A stretch of 64,000 bases of DNA from Polytrichum commune (GCA_950295325.1 OX485809.1:17048001-17112000), one strand, 5' to 3'. Counted from the first letter of the stretch, positions 44,593 through 55,894 are shown. Translations and numbers: made by a program. Notes: generated from the sequence alone by a model not told the origin.

Positions 44593-45390
44593 AGAGGCTT
44601 GGGTCCTTGAAAAATATCCGATATGTTAATTCGTTTACTTTTCAATGAGGAATGTGGTTTGTATTTTTCATACATTTTGTGTTCAATGTAATCTTCATTT
44701 CAACCTTACCCAAGGTTCATTCATTTTTAAGGTGCATGTACCATGTTGCATGCCTCTCAAGTTACTTGAGCACTCCTTGTAATGTAGTCCTCAACTGATA
44801 GTCATGACGTGTGTTACCTTCACAGTCCCCTCATGAAGATGGTTTGTGTTGTACCTTGAGAACATTAGGATCATTTCTCATTCTTGCCTTGGGAGGTTTA
44901 TTAGGGTACAAATCATGTGGTTTAATGTGTTATATCAATACATTATTCTTTTAATTTTATACTTGAATTAATCATTTCTCCCTCTGCATACTACATGATG
45001 TGTGTATACACTTTGTACGCTCGACATAAGTAATTTTCACTTCACCATGTAGTATTTGACTAGAACCCTCTCTCTTTCTACACTACATGATTAAGATGTA
45101 TCCATTGTACACTTGATAAAAATATTACTAGTGTACTCTAGAAGACTAGAAGTATACAAGGTTATAATCTAACATGAGAAGAGGTAAGATTCTACATAAA
45201 CACTAAAACCCAGCGTATGATACACCGAGTAATACAATATAATAAAATTTAAATCATGTGCAAGTGCAAGCTTGGACTCAAAGCCAAGTATCGGAGGAAG
45301 ATAACATAGGGGTACTATATAGAGTTAAATGTATTGCAAAGAGTTTGATGTACCACATAGAGTGCGATGTATTACATAAAGTTCAATGAG

Positions 45391-46121
45391 CTACATGAAG
45401 TTTAATGTACTATACGGAGTTTGATGACCTACATAGTGTGTTGATGTAGTTGTACATAATAGGTATAGTGTGTGGGATGGTGAGTGAGTAGGTGGTGCTA
45501 TTGTCTCACTAGCATGAATAAGTGTAGGGTCTTTACCGCTACCATGTACTTGGTTGGTGCTTGTAATTTCAACCCTACACACAAAACTTGATGTTAAAGC
45601 TTGAACAAGCTCCCCTTGTTTTTGTATTGCTAACCTTGCATTTCTCACGGCAAGTGCCCTTGTTCATGCAACCGTTGATCCCTCTCCCGTTGGTGTTTCA
45701 TTTGCTCAATAAGGAGCCTCAATTGGACCTCCAATTTGTTAGCTTGCACCTCCTTTGTGGCATTTGCAATTTTCTCTAGTTATAAAGCAACTCCCTCCGC
45801 ACTAGCCTTTGTGCACTCAATGAGTGCGGCTAGATCCGATAAAGAGTTCCTTTTGACATCCATGTTGCCCGCTTTCCATTCGCTAAATGCATGACAACTA
45901 GAAGAAAGCAAGACGACACTTACGTGTGGGGTTGCACCCATTCCCCTACATGATGGCCATTTGAGGTTGGTGGAAGGACTTGGACTCCACCATATGGATA
46001 AGAAATTACAAGTACTAGAGTGGACCATATTTGGACCCGGTCCACCATTTGAAGGATGCCCTCGTCCTCTTGACAATCCGGAGGGGCGATAGCACAACTC
46101 AATGGGGCCCATGCTATCCAA
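45391..46121 (-). pseudogene. Broken hydrophilic ORF, possible second (Myb/SANT-like) protein of the Harbinger element
   Basis: Read on the minus strand, 46121-45780 (MDSMGPIELCYRPSG to TKASAEGVAL) runs into TAA and continues in the same frame with LEKIANATKEVQANKLEVQL, then EQMKHQRERDQRLHEQG. One frame change later comes VRNARLAIQKQGELVQ. The C-terminal part is a charged, coiled-coil-like helix like those that end the DNA-binding partner protein of PIF/Harbinger elements. The Harbinger transposase relic lies about 1.3 kb away on the other strand. No Myb domain is visible, so the assignment is tentative. Confidence 0.35.
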
Positions 46122-46350
46122 TGATCGGGGAGAACCGGCAGTTAGTTACATATGAACCGGTTGAGTTTGAGAAATAACCGGCTGAAGTTCAAGATTGCAG
46201 GAAAATTACCGATCATTCTAGAGGAATTTATAGAATATACCTCACATTAATAAAGGAAAACCGGAGGATGTCAACATGTAAACCGGTTGGACTTGCAAAC
46301 ACTAGGATCTCAACCGATTATGAATGCCCTAAAAATCTCCCTGGTCACTG
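46119..46350 (-). mobile_element. hAT-type MITE, copy A
   Basis: The ends CAATGATCGGGGAGAACC and (T)CACTG at 46350 are inverted terminal repeats of the family. Flanks ATGCTATC / ATGCTCTT resemble a degraded 8-bp target duplication. The 232-bp interior has recurrent AACCGGTT motifs. Orientation is opposite to the copy at 46504. Confidence 0.75.
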
Positions 46351-46426
46351 ATGCTCTTACCTTTCACATTATGATGAAGCACTTGCACACCATCGTTGTA
46401 TGTGTCTTCATAAACTTAGTTGAGGT

Positions 46427-46895
46427 CAATGATCGAGGAGAACCGACAGTTAGTTACAAATGAACCGGTTGGGTTTGAGAAATAACCGGTTGAAGTTCAA
46501 GACCAGTGATCCAGGAGGTTTTTGGGCATAATCGGTTGAGATCCTAGTGTGTGCTAGTCCAACCGGTTACTTGTTGACATCCTCTGGTCTTTCCTTTATT
46601 AAGTTGGGGTATATTCTATATATTCCTCTAGAATGATCGGTAATTTTCCTGCAGTCTTGAACTTCAACCGGTTATTTCTCAAACTCACCGGTTCATTTGT
46701 AACTAACTGCCGGTTCTCCCCGATCATTGTTCAAGACTGCAGGAGAATTACCAATCACTTTTGAGGAATTTAGGGAATATACCTCATCTTAATATAGAAA
46801 CCCCGAAGGATGTCAGCATGTAACCGGTTGGGACCGTTGGACTTACAAACACTAGGATCTCAACCGATTATGCCCAAAAATCTCCCGGATCACTG
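46427..46895 (-). mobile_element. hAT-type MITE, copy B, interrupted by copy C
   Basis: Copy B starts CAATGATCGAGGAG at 46427, breaks after TTCAAGAC at 46503, resumes with TTCAAGAC at 46730 and ends CCGGATCACTG at 46895. Removing copy C and one TTCAAGAC gives a contiguous element of the same type as copy A. Confidence 0.8.
46504..46729 (+). mobile_element. hAT-type MITE, copy C, inserted in copy B with perfect 8-bp duplication
   Basis: The 226-bp element begins CAGTGATCCAGGAG and ends CTCCCCGATCATTG, inverted termini of CARTGATC type, flanked by TTCAAGAC on both sides (46496-46503 and 46730-46737). The 8-bp duplication and CARTG ends point to hAT. The two opposed copies form a long inverted repeat that could fold back. 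Confidence 0.88.
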
Positions 46896-46929
46896 GTTAT
46901 TATTGTGTGGATTGAGGAGTTCCTTAACA

Positions 46930-47443
46930 TGGGTGGGTGGATTGGTTTGGGGCCTCTACCCAAACCATTCATGAAATCTAACACAAATCTCCTTAGAAAA
47001 AGATCTTGGTAGCCTTTCAATCACATGTTGAGTACCACTCAAAGTCCAATAAGCCTCAAAATTGATTCCACTTCGGGCATGGTAGTCCGCCACACACTAG
47101 TAATCCGGCAACAAAAGATGCCACTTGCCTTTACATGATGTTATTACCATCACGTAAGCACGTTGCAAAACTCGCTTGCATGACCTTCCCAAATATCTTA
47201 CTCCATTTGTTTGTCTCCGACTCCATAAGGTTGTGGGCATCCATGGCGTCTAATTCTTCTAAATTTCATTGCGTTTGGCATCCACGAGGGCCAACATTTC
47301 GGGCAAAGACCGAGGTGGTCCCCAATCCCTCCATTGACATGGGGATGACTTGTCATCGCAAAGTGATATGTTAGCTCACTTCCTTCACAATAGCGTGTGA
47401 TGTTGGGAAGAGCCGGAGGGCAAGTTAGGTTGGGAGCATCCAT
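46930..47443 (-). pseudogene. Unrecognised protein fragment
   Basis: The minus frame 47443-47198 (MDAPNLTCPPALPNITRYC, with a CPKC pair) ends at a stop. Downstream, further minus-strand sequence reads CKRVLQRAYVMVI, KGKWHLLLPDY, stop, HARSGINFEAYWTLSGTQHV. The pieces look coding but match no family I can name; they may belong to a transposon protein. At least two stops. Confidence 0.3.
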
Positions 47444-49984
47444 CCGGTGGTGGGACGGGTGATGTGCAAAAATGTTGCTCTAAATGTGATATATTTTTAT
47501 ATGCAAACACATGCTTGTTATCATGACGTTACTCAACCATATGATTGACTTCCGTTCTTATATTTAGCATATGACAGGGGCCTCCGTTGTCTTACTTATA
47601 TGGGAATGAAACTTAAATAGTAGTAACACTATGAATAATGAATATTATGAACAGTGTTGACATATTTAATGAATGATATTGTTATGAATGGTATTTTAGT
47701 GAGAGGCCTCAAAGTTTTCTTAATGTATATGAATAACCCCTACTATATTGGGGTCTCCTTGTGTTTAACCCCTTGAGCCACAACGTTGCTAGCTGCTAGC
47801 GCTGTGGCTACGCACATTTCATGCGCACCGTGTGTTTCGAGTCCCTTGAGGTCCTCATCGTACGAGTCATGACTCGTGCCCTTCATGACCCTACAACAAG
47901 AGGTCATCCTACCACTCATGCTAACCACCTGCCTAGCAAGATACTCCCAACTGGATTCAACTCACACTTAAGGGATGCGGTCCTGAGTTGCACACCCAAC
48001 TCCCTTTGGCATCCCACCATACATTAGCGGGGTCTTACTACCTCTCACACTTAAAGCATTTGATGTCCGCATCAAACCTGGGTATGGTGTTCTCCGGTCT
48101 GAATGGAGCTAAATCGACACGCTCTTGTTTTGGACCAACTCTCATTGTGTCGCCTTTCAAGATGAAGGCATCTTCACACTTTGGAGGAGTGTGAGTTATA
48201 GGGCATGGACCAGCAAAGGAGTTGCAACAAAGTGATTTTTAATAATTATTATTTGCAATCGAACTTTCATACATGGATTCTCTTACATGTCAAAATCTTG
48301 AATTTAGCTTTCTACCATATGAAGATAATATTGACGAAATTTGTAAGAAAATTAGTGCATTGATAGTCTCTTCATCTTAATTATATCAATTCTCAATACA
48401 CATCCTTAATTAGGGCTTTTCCTCAATGATAAGGATGTAGTGTTGGGATTGTATTGTCATTTTTTGATACCATTTGAGCGTGTATATATATATATATATA
48501 ACGGGGAGGTGACTATTGGAATTTTAAAAACCACGTGAGATAAAAAATAAGATCAATTTAATTTGTTGAGGGTAAAAATTATAAATTCATTAGATCTACC
48601 GTAGCATTGGAAATATGTCCCCTACATGATTATATGTAAAATAGGGTGGTGAACAATGCCTTCATTTTAGTAATTAGTAGAAAAAAATAAGGTTATAGAT
48701 ATTGGATCCCCCTAAAAGTGTGTAGTACGATCAATAAAATAAATATGGCTTTTGTATTTAGCTTTCTTGTATTTGAATGCAATTTTTTTTTGGAGTAGGT
48801 AGTTGTGCATAATTCTATGTCTTGTCACAATTGATTGTAATTCTTGTTTTGTTCTATCCGTGTTTACAACTTGTCTATGTTAGCTTATATATTTTGTTAT
48901 CTCCATGTTTATTGGTAACCCTTTAACTAGTACCCAAATGCTATTGGTTATGTTTTGAATGGTACTTTGAATGGTTTAGGATTGGTATAACTAATTAAAA
49001 CCAATTGAATGACAAGTCTTTGAATAATATATGGATGGTATGAAATGTTTGTTGCTCACATAGTTGATTTTGCAATGCTATAGTATTATGTCCACTATTT
49101 GGTACTTGTACGATGTATAAAAAAAAATGATGCCAAAAACTAGCCTCTCTAAATAATTACAAATAAATGTAGGGTGCTAAAAAATACATCAAAGTAGCTT
49201 TATATCTCCAAATAGGGCAGAAAAACAATTTAGAGGTGCATAAATATCCCCCATTAAACACCCCATTATTGCACGTGGTTACAAAACATAAGGGGGTCTG
49301 ATCGCCCTGAGATATATATATTCGATACCATTGGGGTCTACATACTATGCAAGAACCTCATACCCATGTATAAAATTGCCCTAGTACCTATCAATATGAT
49401 TTAGAATTGTATTGACCCAAATGATATCATAGGTATATAAATATTTTCTCACCTTGACATACCCATCAAATATCAATATTTATCTAGTATTACAATGTTG
49501 ATACACATGGATAAGTTCTTTGATACCATTATTAATGTTAAATATTGTAACCAATGCATTCACGTATAATTTGGTTACTCGTCTTCAATGAACATCTATA
49601 GTTGAGTGGCATGTGATTTGGTGTGGCTTCAAGAACAAGTACTAGAAGGGCATATGTTTAAATGAGATTAGACTCCATGCTCAAAATAGAGCAAGCTTTG
49701 TAGGCTCATTAATCAACATAATTGTAGGGACCTATATGATATTTAATGAGCACAAGAATATTCACTTTGATAATGAATAGGATATTCATATGAACTCTAA
49801 TAAATATGAAGAAAGTGACTATGGTCTTGATTTGAACTTGCTAACCATCTTAGACTAATTGCACATTTCATGTCCTAGGAGAAGTGGGCTAGTTGGGAAA
49901 AATAACCATTTAAGATGTTACCAAACCAACATTGGTTTTGAACTTTGGATTATGGGATAACTTACTAACAAGGGCACCTCAACT
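47444..49984. other. Non-coding stretch with TA microsatellite
   Basis: No gene supported. 47750-48230 is less AT-rich, with frames on both strands lacking domains. A (TA)n tract lies at about 48482-48500. The rest is AT-rich. Confidence 0.4.
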
Positions 49985-50310
49985 TAAGTTAAGGCCTAAT
50001 CCCACTTGACTTTAGCGGCCATGGCTCTAATACTTTAAAACTGCTCTTGTTTATGGGGTTGGGCCATTTTACATGGGGTGTAGGCTCAATTTAGGATTTC
50101 CCATAGGAGTGAGATCTAAGACCACCTTTATGTTTAAGGGCCTTTCCTACTTCCTAGGTGTTCTAGCCATGGTTGTGCCATCTCCCCTCACCTAGGACTA
50201 CACTCAATGTACCTTCTCCACATGTTGAGTTTTCACCTAACGTTCTTTCTTGGTGAGCCTTCTTACTCTCCGACTCCCACCACTCTTCCACACAACTTTT
50301 CTATATTTTA
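49985..50310. repeat. Older dispersed repeat, uninterrupted copy
   Basis: It begins near TTAAGGCCTAATCCCACTTG and shares blocks with 9285-9322, 16380-16500 and 17655-17748. In those places Harbinger-type MITEs interrupt or adjoin it. Type unknown; no inverted ends recognised. Confidence 0.5.
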
Positions 50311-51037
50311 CATTTGATACTACTCCCTAGTATTCTTTGAGCAGGAACTCATGAACTCAACTCATACATGATTAAGGAGGTTAGACTTTCGCACTGTTGT
50401 TGTTGTTGATGTTGTTTTATTTTTTATTTTTTAAATTTATAATAATATATTTATAAAAAAAATTCGCTCGTCCCTGCACATTCACTCTTGAAGCACGCTA
50501 TCCTGAAAACCTAGCCACTGGTTGTCATTTGATTGATTAATGCTTTGTATGATGTCCTGTAATCAAATGATGATGCCAAAATTTGAAAGCCCCCTATTTT
50601 TTTGTTTTTGTTGCGTAACCTAATTCTTCACATGGTAGTATGTAAACCGAAAAACAACCTTGTAGAATGAATTTCACTTCCACTCCCAATGCGAAGCGGA
50701 CCCAACTTGAAGATGAATGTAGGTGATGGGGAGGCGACTAAATATGAAATTGAGCTTGGGGGAAGAAGCCTTACCTGAGGTTGTCGTTACAAATTAAAAA
50801 ATGCCGTGATTTTAAGTTAATGCGAGGTAAACTGACCGTTAGTTAATGACAATGGCTGACCGATGGGAACACCGGGAGCTGCCGGTTTTAGGGATCCATG
50901 CTTTTAGCCAAGGAAACAAGGTTTGTAAGCGGACTCGCAGGCTTGGAGTTTAGAACATGGTTTTAGTGCCGGCCACATTCTTAGCCAAGTAGGCTCGACA
51001 CAAGATACCCGTGTAGGTGGAGAAAGGAGGTAACTAA
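50311..51037. other. Non-coding stretch
   Basis: It includes a GTTGTTGTTGTTGATGTTG tract near 50396. No gene seen. Confidence 0.4.
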
Positions 51038-51541
51038 GGGGCGCTTCACACTATGGCCGAAGGTCGAGAGGCCGTCGATTTTCACCAATCAAATTGCAAG
51101 AAACCAAGAGTTCGGCTTCTCGACCCTTTACACTATGGCCAAAGTCCCTGAGCTGTCACAATTTAAAATGATTACTTTTGAAGAAGGCGACGGACTCTCG
51201 AAGGAAGTGTGGTTTGGATGGGAATGGAAACCCAAACTATGGTCGAGAGGCCATCGGTTTTTTTTCATTAAAAAATGAATCATTGACAAAATGTTGGCCG
51301 TTAGATTGGAGGAGTTATTTTGAACAAGGAATAAAATGGGATGCTCCTTTAGATTTGGACTTTAGACTTGATCTTTGGAGGCTTCACACAATCACACTAT
51401 GCCTGGCCAAAGGCTCCACTTACTATATTTTATTGGCTATCTATTTTCAGCCATTTTCTTTGGACTCTCAACAAAGTTTGGCCACTCCATCCATCCCACG
51501 GCCTCTCTCTTGACTGGGACGGCCATAGTGTGAAGCGGCCC
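51038..51541. mobile_element. Harbinger-type MITE upstream of the CPP1-like gene
   Basis: The termini GGGGCGCTTCACACTATGGCC and complement GGCCATAGTGTGAAGCGGCCC are flanked by TAA (51035-51037 and 51542-51544). At 504 bp this is the uninterrupted relative of the element split by the mitochondrial insert. It ends 153 bp before the start codon of the next gene, so it probably lies in its promoter or 5' UTR. Confidence 0.9.
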
Positions 51542-51694
51542 TAAACTGGCTTAAAATCCAAGAGTTAGGGAGGGTGAGGTGGTGTGGATAAGTTACGCTC
51601 TGAATGAGGAGGTTGGAGGGAGTGTGACGCTGTGGGCGACGTGACTTGCCGCGGGGCAGGTTTCGGCGAGGGAGTTGCAAAAACACTAGCAGCT

Positions 51695-52648
51695 ATGGCG
51701 TGCACGGGAGGAGGCCTCCTCCACCGCCATCTCCCTCGCGCACCTCCCACACATTGCGTCATCTCGCAGTCCTCGCTAATTGTCCCCCCCACCACTGCGC
51801 GCCTCCGCCCTCTCGCCCCTCTGCGATCCTCGCTACTCCACAACCAATCTATCCGCCTGCAAGCCCTAACTGCTCGCGGGGCCGTTCGTCGGAGGATCCC
51901 TTCTGTGCAGTGTAGCGCGGCTGGAGTGGGCGGAGGGGCGGGGGATTTAGGCGAGAGCCCCTACCAGACGCTGGGAGTGAGTCCTCTGGAGAAGTTCGAC
52001 AACATCAAGAATGTGTACAGCAGGAGGAAGAAGGACGCGGAGAGTCGCGGTGACGCGGCAGCGGTGGAGAATCTTGACAGGGCGTATGACAGGATTATGA
52101 TGATGCAGTTGTCGAACCGGAAGCAAGGGTTGGCATTCGGAGGGCAATTCGAGGTGTCGAAGGAGATCAAGTATGCAGATAAGCGGTCATGGATCCCATG
52201 GGGACCTAAGTCTGCACCATTCGAACGGAAAGAGGTTTTAATCAACCTTGCGATATCGGGGTTCTTCTCTGCGTGGATGGTGGCGTCTGGGCAAGCGGAG
52301 TGGAAGCCGCTCCAGTTCTTGATATTTGGTTACATGTTCCGGATTTTCAACAAATTGAAGGAGTTTGAGCCTGCGGGAAGCACGTATGTGCCAACTGAGG
52401 ATGAGGAGGAAGGCGGGGGTGCCGAAAGGGATAGCTCCAGGAGGCTTAAGAGCGGGAAACGGTTGCTTCGTACATTGGGGTTAGTGTTTAGTTGTGTTGC
52501 GTTCGCCTCCTTGGCGTTCACAGGTACTCTTAATGTGTATGAGTTACTTGGTCAGTACATTCCGCGAACCCTAATGGGGGCTCAAGAGCTATTTGTCACT
52601 GTGGTCTCAGCGGCGTCGCTCTTCGTCATGGGTTCTTTCTTCAGATGA
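51695..52648 (+). CDS. Plastid J-like membrane protein, DUF3353 (CPP1-like) family
   Basis: A single-exon gene of 317 aa from Met at 51695 (MACTGGGLLH). An upstream in-frame Met at 51632 exists, but the later one gives a typical chloroplast transit peptide (about 80 residues, Ser/Arg/Pro-rich, few acidic). The J-like domain is SPYQTLGVSPLEKFDNIKNV through LDRAYDRIMMMQLSNRK (no HPD motif, as in CPP1/CDF1 relatives). The membrane part follows: VLINLAISGFFSAWMVASGQ, WKPLQFLIFGYMFRIF, LLRTLGLVFSCVAFASLAFT and LFVTVVSAASLFVMGSFFR (about four helices). An acidic linker TEDEEEGGG separates two of them. The closest family known to me is Arabidopsis At3g51140/At2g20920; CPP1 itself stabilises protochlorophyllide oxidoreductase in the plastid envelope/thylakoid. 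The exact role of this member is unknown. Confidence 0.85.
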   Translation: MACTGGGLLHRHLPRAPPTHCVISQSSLIVPPTTARLRPLAPLRSSLLHNQSIRLQALTARGAVRRRIPSVQCSAAGVGGGAGDLGESPYQTLGVSPLEKFDNIKNVYSRRKKDAESRGDAAAVENLDRAYDRIMMMQLSNRKQGLAFGGQFEVSKEIKYADKRSWIPWGPKSAPFERKEVLINLAISGFFSAWMVASGQAEWKPLQFLIFGYMFRIFNKLKEFEPAGSTYVPTEDEEEGGGAERDSSRRLKSGKRLLRTLGLVFSCVAFASLAFTGTLNVYELLGQYIPRTLMGAQELFVTVVSAASLFVMGSFFR

Positions 52649-53940
52649 CCCTGTGGTCATGTGATCATCATAAGGAAATTTATTCTAGAAGCAGTGGAAT
52701 TGCCCCTTGATGTAATTGATTGACTACTGTAAGGGTTTAAGGTTTAGGGAACCATTAAGTCCGGCTTATCGTGAAAGTGAAAGCACGACCGGCAGAGAGT
52801 AGCAAGGTGTCTGTTCTGACCCTTTCGAAGTTTCTTTCTTCCTCACATTGTACCAATTTTCCAGTTGTTGTAAGTACCGCTTTCTTGGCCAAGATGAATT
52901 ATCTTGATTTCAAAGCCGGCACATTCACTTGTTTGAGATGTCGGGTTGTAGTCTCCATTAAACCCGCCATCTGCAATCATTTTGATTGTACATGGGCTCT
53001 CAATGTGTACGAGTTTCTGGGTCAGTACATTCCACGAACCCTATTGAGGGCACCGGAGCTTTTTGTCACGGGTTGCTCTTTGTATGGGTTCTTTCTTCAG
53101 ATGACCCTGTGCTCATGTGATCATCATAAGGAAATTTGTACTAGAAGCAGTGGAATTGCCCCTTGACGTAATTGATTGACTACTGTAAGGGTTTAAGGTT
53201 TAGGAACCACATGAAGTCCGGCTTCTTGTGAATATAGAAGCACGACCAGCAAAGAGTAGCAAGGTGTCAGTTCTGACCTTTCGAATTGTCTTCCTCCCTC
53301 CTCCCTTACATAGTACCAATTTTCCAGTTGTTGTAAGTACCACACTGTTTTCCAAGAAATTTATCTTGATTGCAAAGCCGCGACACTTGCTTGTTTCAGA
53401 TGTCACATTGTAATCTTCATTAAATCCTTCATCTGCAATCATTTTGACTGTGTACACGGTCCTCTTTTGGTCAGTATTTTCCATGAACCCTAATGTGGGC
53501 TCAAGAGCTTTTCGACACTGGTCTGAGCAGTGTCATTCTTCGTCATGGGATTTTTCTTCAGATGACCCTGCCTAAAGCTTAGTTCAGTTTGGTGGTCATG
53601 TAATCAACAAATGGAATGTTTATCGTAGAAGCAGTGGAATTGCCCTCGCTGTAAGTGATTGGCTGCAAGCGTTTAAGGTTCAGGAAACACATCAAGTCCG
53701 TCTTCTCGTGGAATTAGAAGCACGACTGGTAGAGAGTAACAGGGTGTTAGTTTTGATCCTGTCAAGTTTTCTCCCTTCCTCACATTGTACCAATTCCCAG
53801 TTGTAAGTACCACTTTCTTTGCCAAGGACTGTTATCTTGATTGCAAAGCTGAGACACTCACTTGTTTCAGATGTCACAATGTACTCTTCGTTGAACCCTA
53901 CATCTGCAATTTTTTCGACTCTGTACATGCTCCTCTTTTA
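52524..53940 (+). repeat. Tandem duplications of the 3' end of the CPP1-like gene
   Basis: The last about 120 coding bases plus 3' UTR (from CTTAATGTGTATGAG at 52529) recur at about 52996 (CTCAATGTGTACGAG) and about 53456 (TTGGTCAGTATTTTCC). Each copy is followed by GAAGCAGTGGAATTGCCC, GTTTAAGGTT, AGCACGACYGG and TTCCAGTTGTTGTAAGTACC-like blocks. Period is about 465-480 bp with three units of increasing decay and a trace after 53930. Copies 2 and 3 carry frameshifts and do not encode the protein end. Confidence 0.85.
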
Positions 53941-54515
53941 GCGGAGGGCATTGGGACAATCTTGTACAGAATTACGGGCACCACAAAGATCCCCTTCAAT
54001 GCTCACGGTTGCTACACAAGTGTGCCTAATAGGGTTTGATATCAAGTCTTTTGATGGAGGTGATCTGGGTACCTTCAAATATTCTTTGAACTGCAACATC
54101 TGACTTGGGGTTTGATCTGTTCAAGGTTGCCATGTTCCATTTTAAGGGGTAAAAGACAATTTTTTCAAATTAGTATAATCTCTGCTTATGACTTAGGACC
54201 CAATCTAACACACAAGTAGGTTGCAGCACTAACAACATGCAAATGCCAGACTTTAGATTTGATGAAGCTGCCACCTATGTGATTTGTTCTTGAAGACTAT
54301 TCCAACTTACATATACCCTACTTCTTTGTCCATTTTGGTTGAAGAGACTTTGTCTAGTGTGTGAGAAGCAGCAGGAATACGGACCTGAAGTGATGTGAAG
54401 ATAATGGGTGTATAAAGTTGCAAAATTTAGGTTCCCAAAACCTTCAGCAGTGGTCAGATATGTATCTCTTACCTTCGACTTATCAACTGTGACTTACTGG
54501 TACCTCTAAGGTCAT

Positions 54516-54839
54516 TCATATAGACCCTAGCTGTCTTGATGATGGCCTCAAATGTGAGGCGATATCTGCAGTTTCAGACACATTGTGTGCAATATGGACG
54601 TTATATGGCGTCCTACAAGCCCTTGGATATGGTGGCATGAGGCAAAGAGTGTCTGATAATACGTGATCATTGTGAAGCTGCTCAGCAACATATTCAGGGC
54701 TCCATTCCTGTGTAAGTTTCATCATCGCCAAGTTCAGTTGAGCCTGTGACACTGCAAAGTTCTGTACCTCTCCAGTGTTGGCACCAGCCATGTATTCAGT
54801 TGATTTTACATAGTACATAGCAAGCACATCATATGTCAA
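54516..54839 (-). CDS. Hypothetical protein, possibly an exon fragment
   Basis: A 107-codon minus-strand frame starting MTYDVLAMYYVKSTEYMAGA and including LAMMKLTQEWSPEYVAEQLH, with balanced, non-low-complexity composition, suggests real or recently real coding sequence. I recognise no family. No convincing splice sites or neighbours were identified; it could equally be chance in AT-moderate DNA. Confidence 0.25.
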   Translation of the reverse strand: MTYDVLAMYYVKSTEYMAGANTGEVQNFAVSQAQLNLAMMKLTQEWSPEYVAEQLHNDHVLSDTLCLMPPYPRACRTPYNVHIAHNVSETADIASHLRPSSRQLGSI

Positions 54840-55582
54840 TACTATTCAATTCCTTGATTGATCAAAGAAAGGCTGTCAGCGTGTGTAGGCACGTTTGTGG
54901 CCAATTCTCTGGGTGAGGCTTGTGTATATGTCCTAGAGAGATATAACTTATACAATTTGTAACTGGTAGGCCGTGTTGAAGGCATGTGCCTTGCAAATAG
55001 TGTATGCTACTGATCATTGGCTTTGCTTTACTATCTCTAAATTAATGATTATTGTTTTTTTCTCTCTCTTAGGTCATTCTGATTCAAGCGAATGAGGAAG
55101 TCTTTGCATTTTGTGGATTATGGGTCAAGGAACAATTTAGTGGAATTTTATTTGTGACAGTCATCCAGCTACCATCATAGAATGGGTGAGTGTGATGGGC
55201 TGGCTCAAGAATGGCATCCTTTTAAAAGAGATTTATTGAGATATGTAGTAGGCATTCATAATGACAAGTAATCAAAACCTTATATTTTCCAGAGTAGGAC
55301 GTTTTCAAAGACATTAGAATGTTCAAGAGCACCTCAGTTGTGGATGCATGAACTACCTAAAAAGTACATCACACTACTGACACCCCCCACCATACCAAAC
55401 ACACAAAAGACTATGAATATGAAGTACCAACAACACATGCTAAGCATGTGAACAGCAACACACAGAATTCACTAGCATTTCAAGAACAAATTTGACCAAC
55501 CTTGATCCTATAGATTGAGATTGCTCCCTCTTTTCCCTGTGCACTCTCATTCTCTTATCTCACATGCTCACAACAGACTGCA

Positions 55583-55894
55583 ATGGCATTAGTCAAGATG
55601 TTATTGATTGCACTTGGTGTTGTAGGCTTGTCTCTGGCGCTGGTGAAGTTGAATGAAGCGGCATGCACCTCAAGCACCTTAGCTTCAGATCTAGCACCAT
55701 GCATTTCAGCGATGATGGGCTTGACCGACAGCTATCCTTCTACATCATGTTGCACAGCGATGAAAGCAGCTGATCTGTCTTGCTTATGTGATGCACTGAG
55801 CATCATTGGAAATACTATCAACATAGATATGAATACTACTCTGTCTATTCCTTTCACATGTGGGGTGGGTGACAGTTCTAGCACCAAGTGTTGA
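55583..55894 (+). CDS. Non-specific lipid-transfer protein (secreted, 8-Cys)
   Basis: A 103-aa single-exon gene. Residues 1-27 (MALVKMLLIALGVVGLSLAL to NEAA) form a signal peptide. The mature part has eight Cys in the nsLTP/2S-albumin pattern: C-TSST, APC, TSCC, LSCLC, FTC and the C-terminal TKC, giving C..C..CC..CxC..C..C. Such proteins form a small four-helix, disulfide-bonded lipid-binding cavity in the cell wall or apoplast, and in mosses they are linked to cuticle formation. No GPI-anchor tail follows the last Cys. Start choice is clear: the Met opens the hydrophobic signal. Upstream a C/T-rich leader (about 55525-55582) resembles a plant core promoter/5' UTR; no good TATA seen. Confidence 0.85.
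   Translation: MALVKMLLIALGVVGLSLALVKLNEAACTSSTLASDLAPCISAMMGLTDSYPSTSCCTAMKAADLSCLCDALSIIGNTINIDMNTTLSIPFTCGVGDSSSTKC

Noticed and set aside
46119-46896. Repeated AACCGGTT-containing units considered as a CRISPR-like or satellite array
   Set aside because: Units are inverted MITE copies with TIRs and an 8-bp target duplication, not regularly spaced direct repeats.
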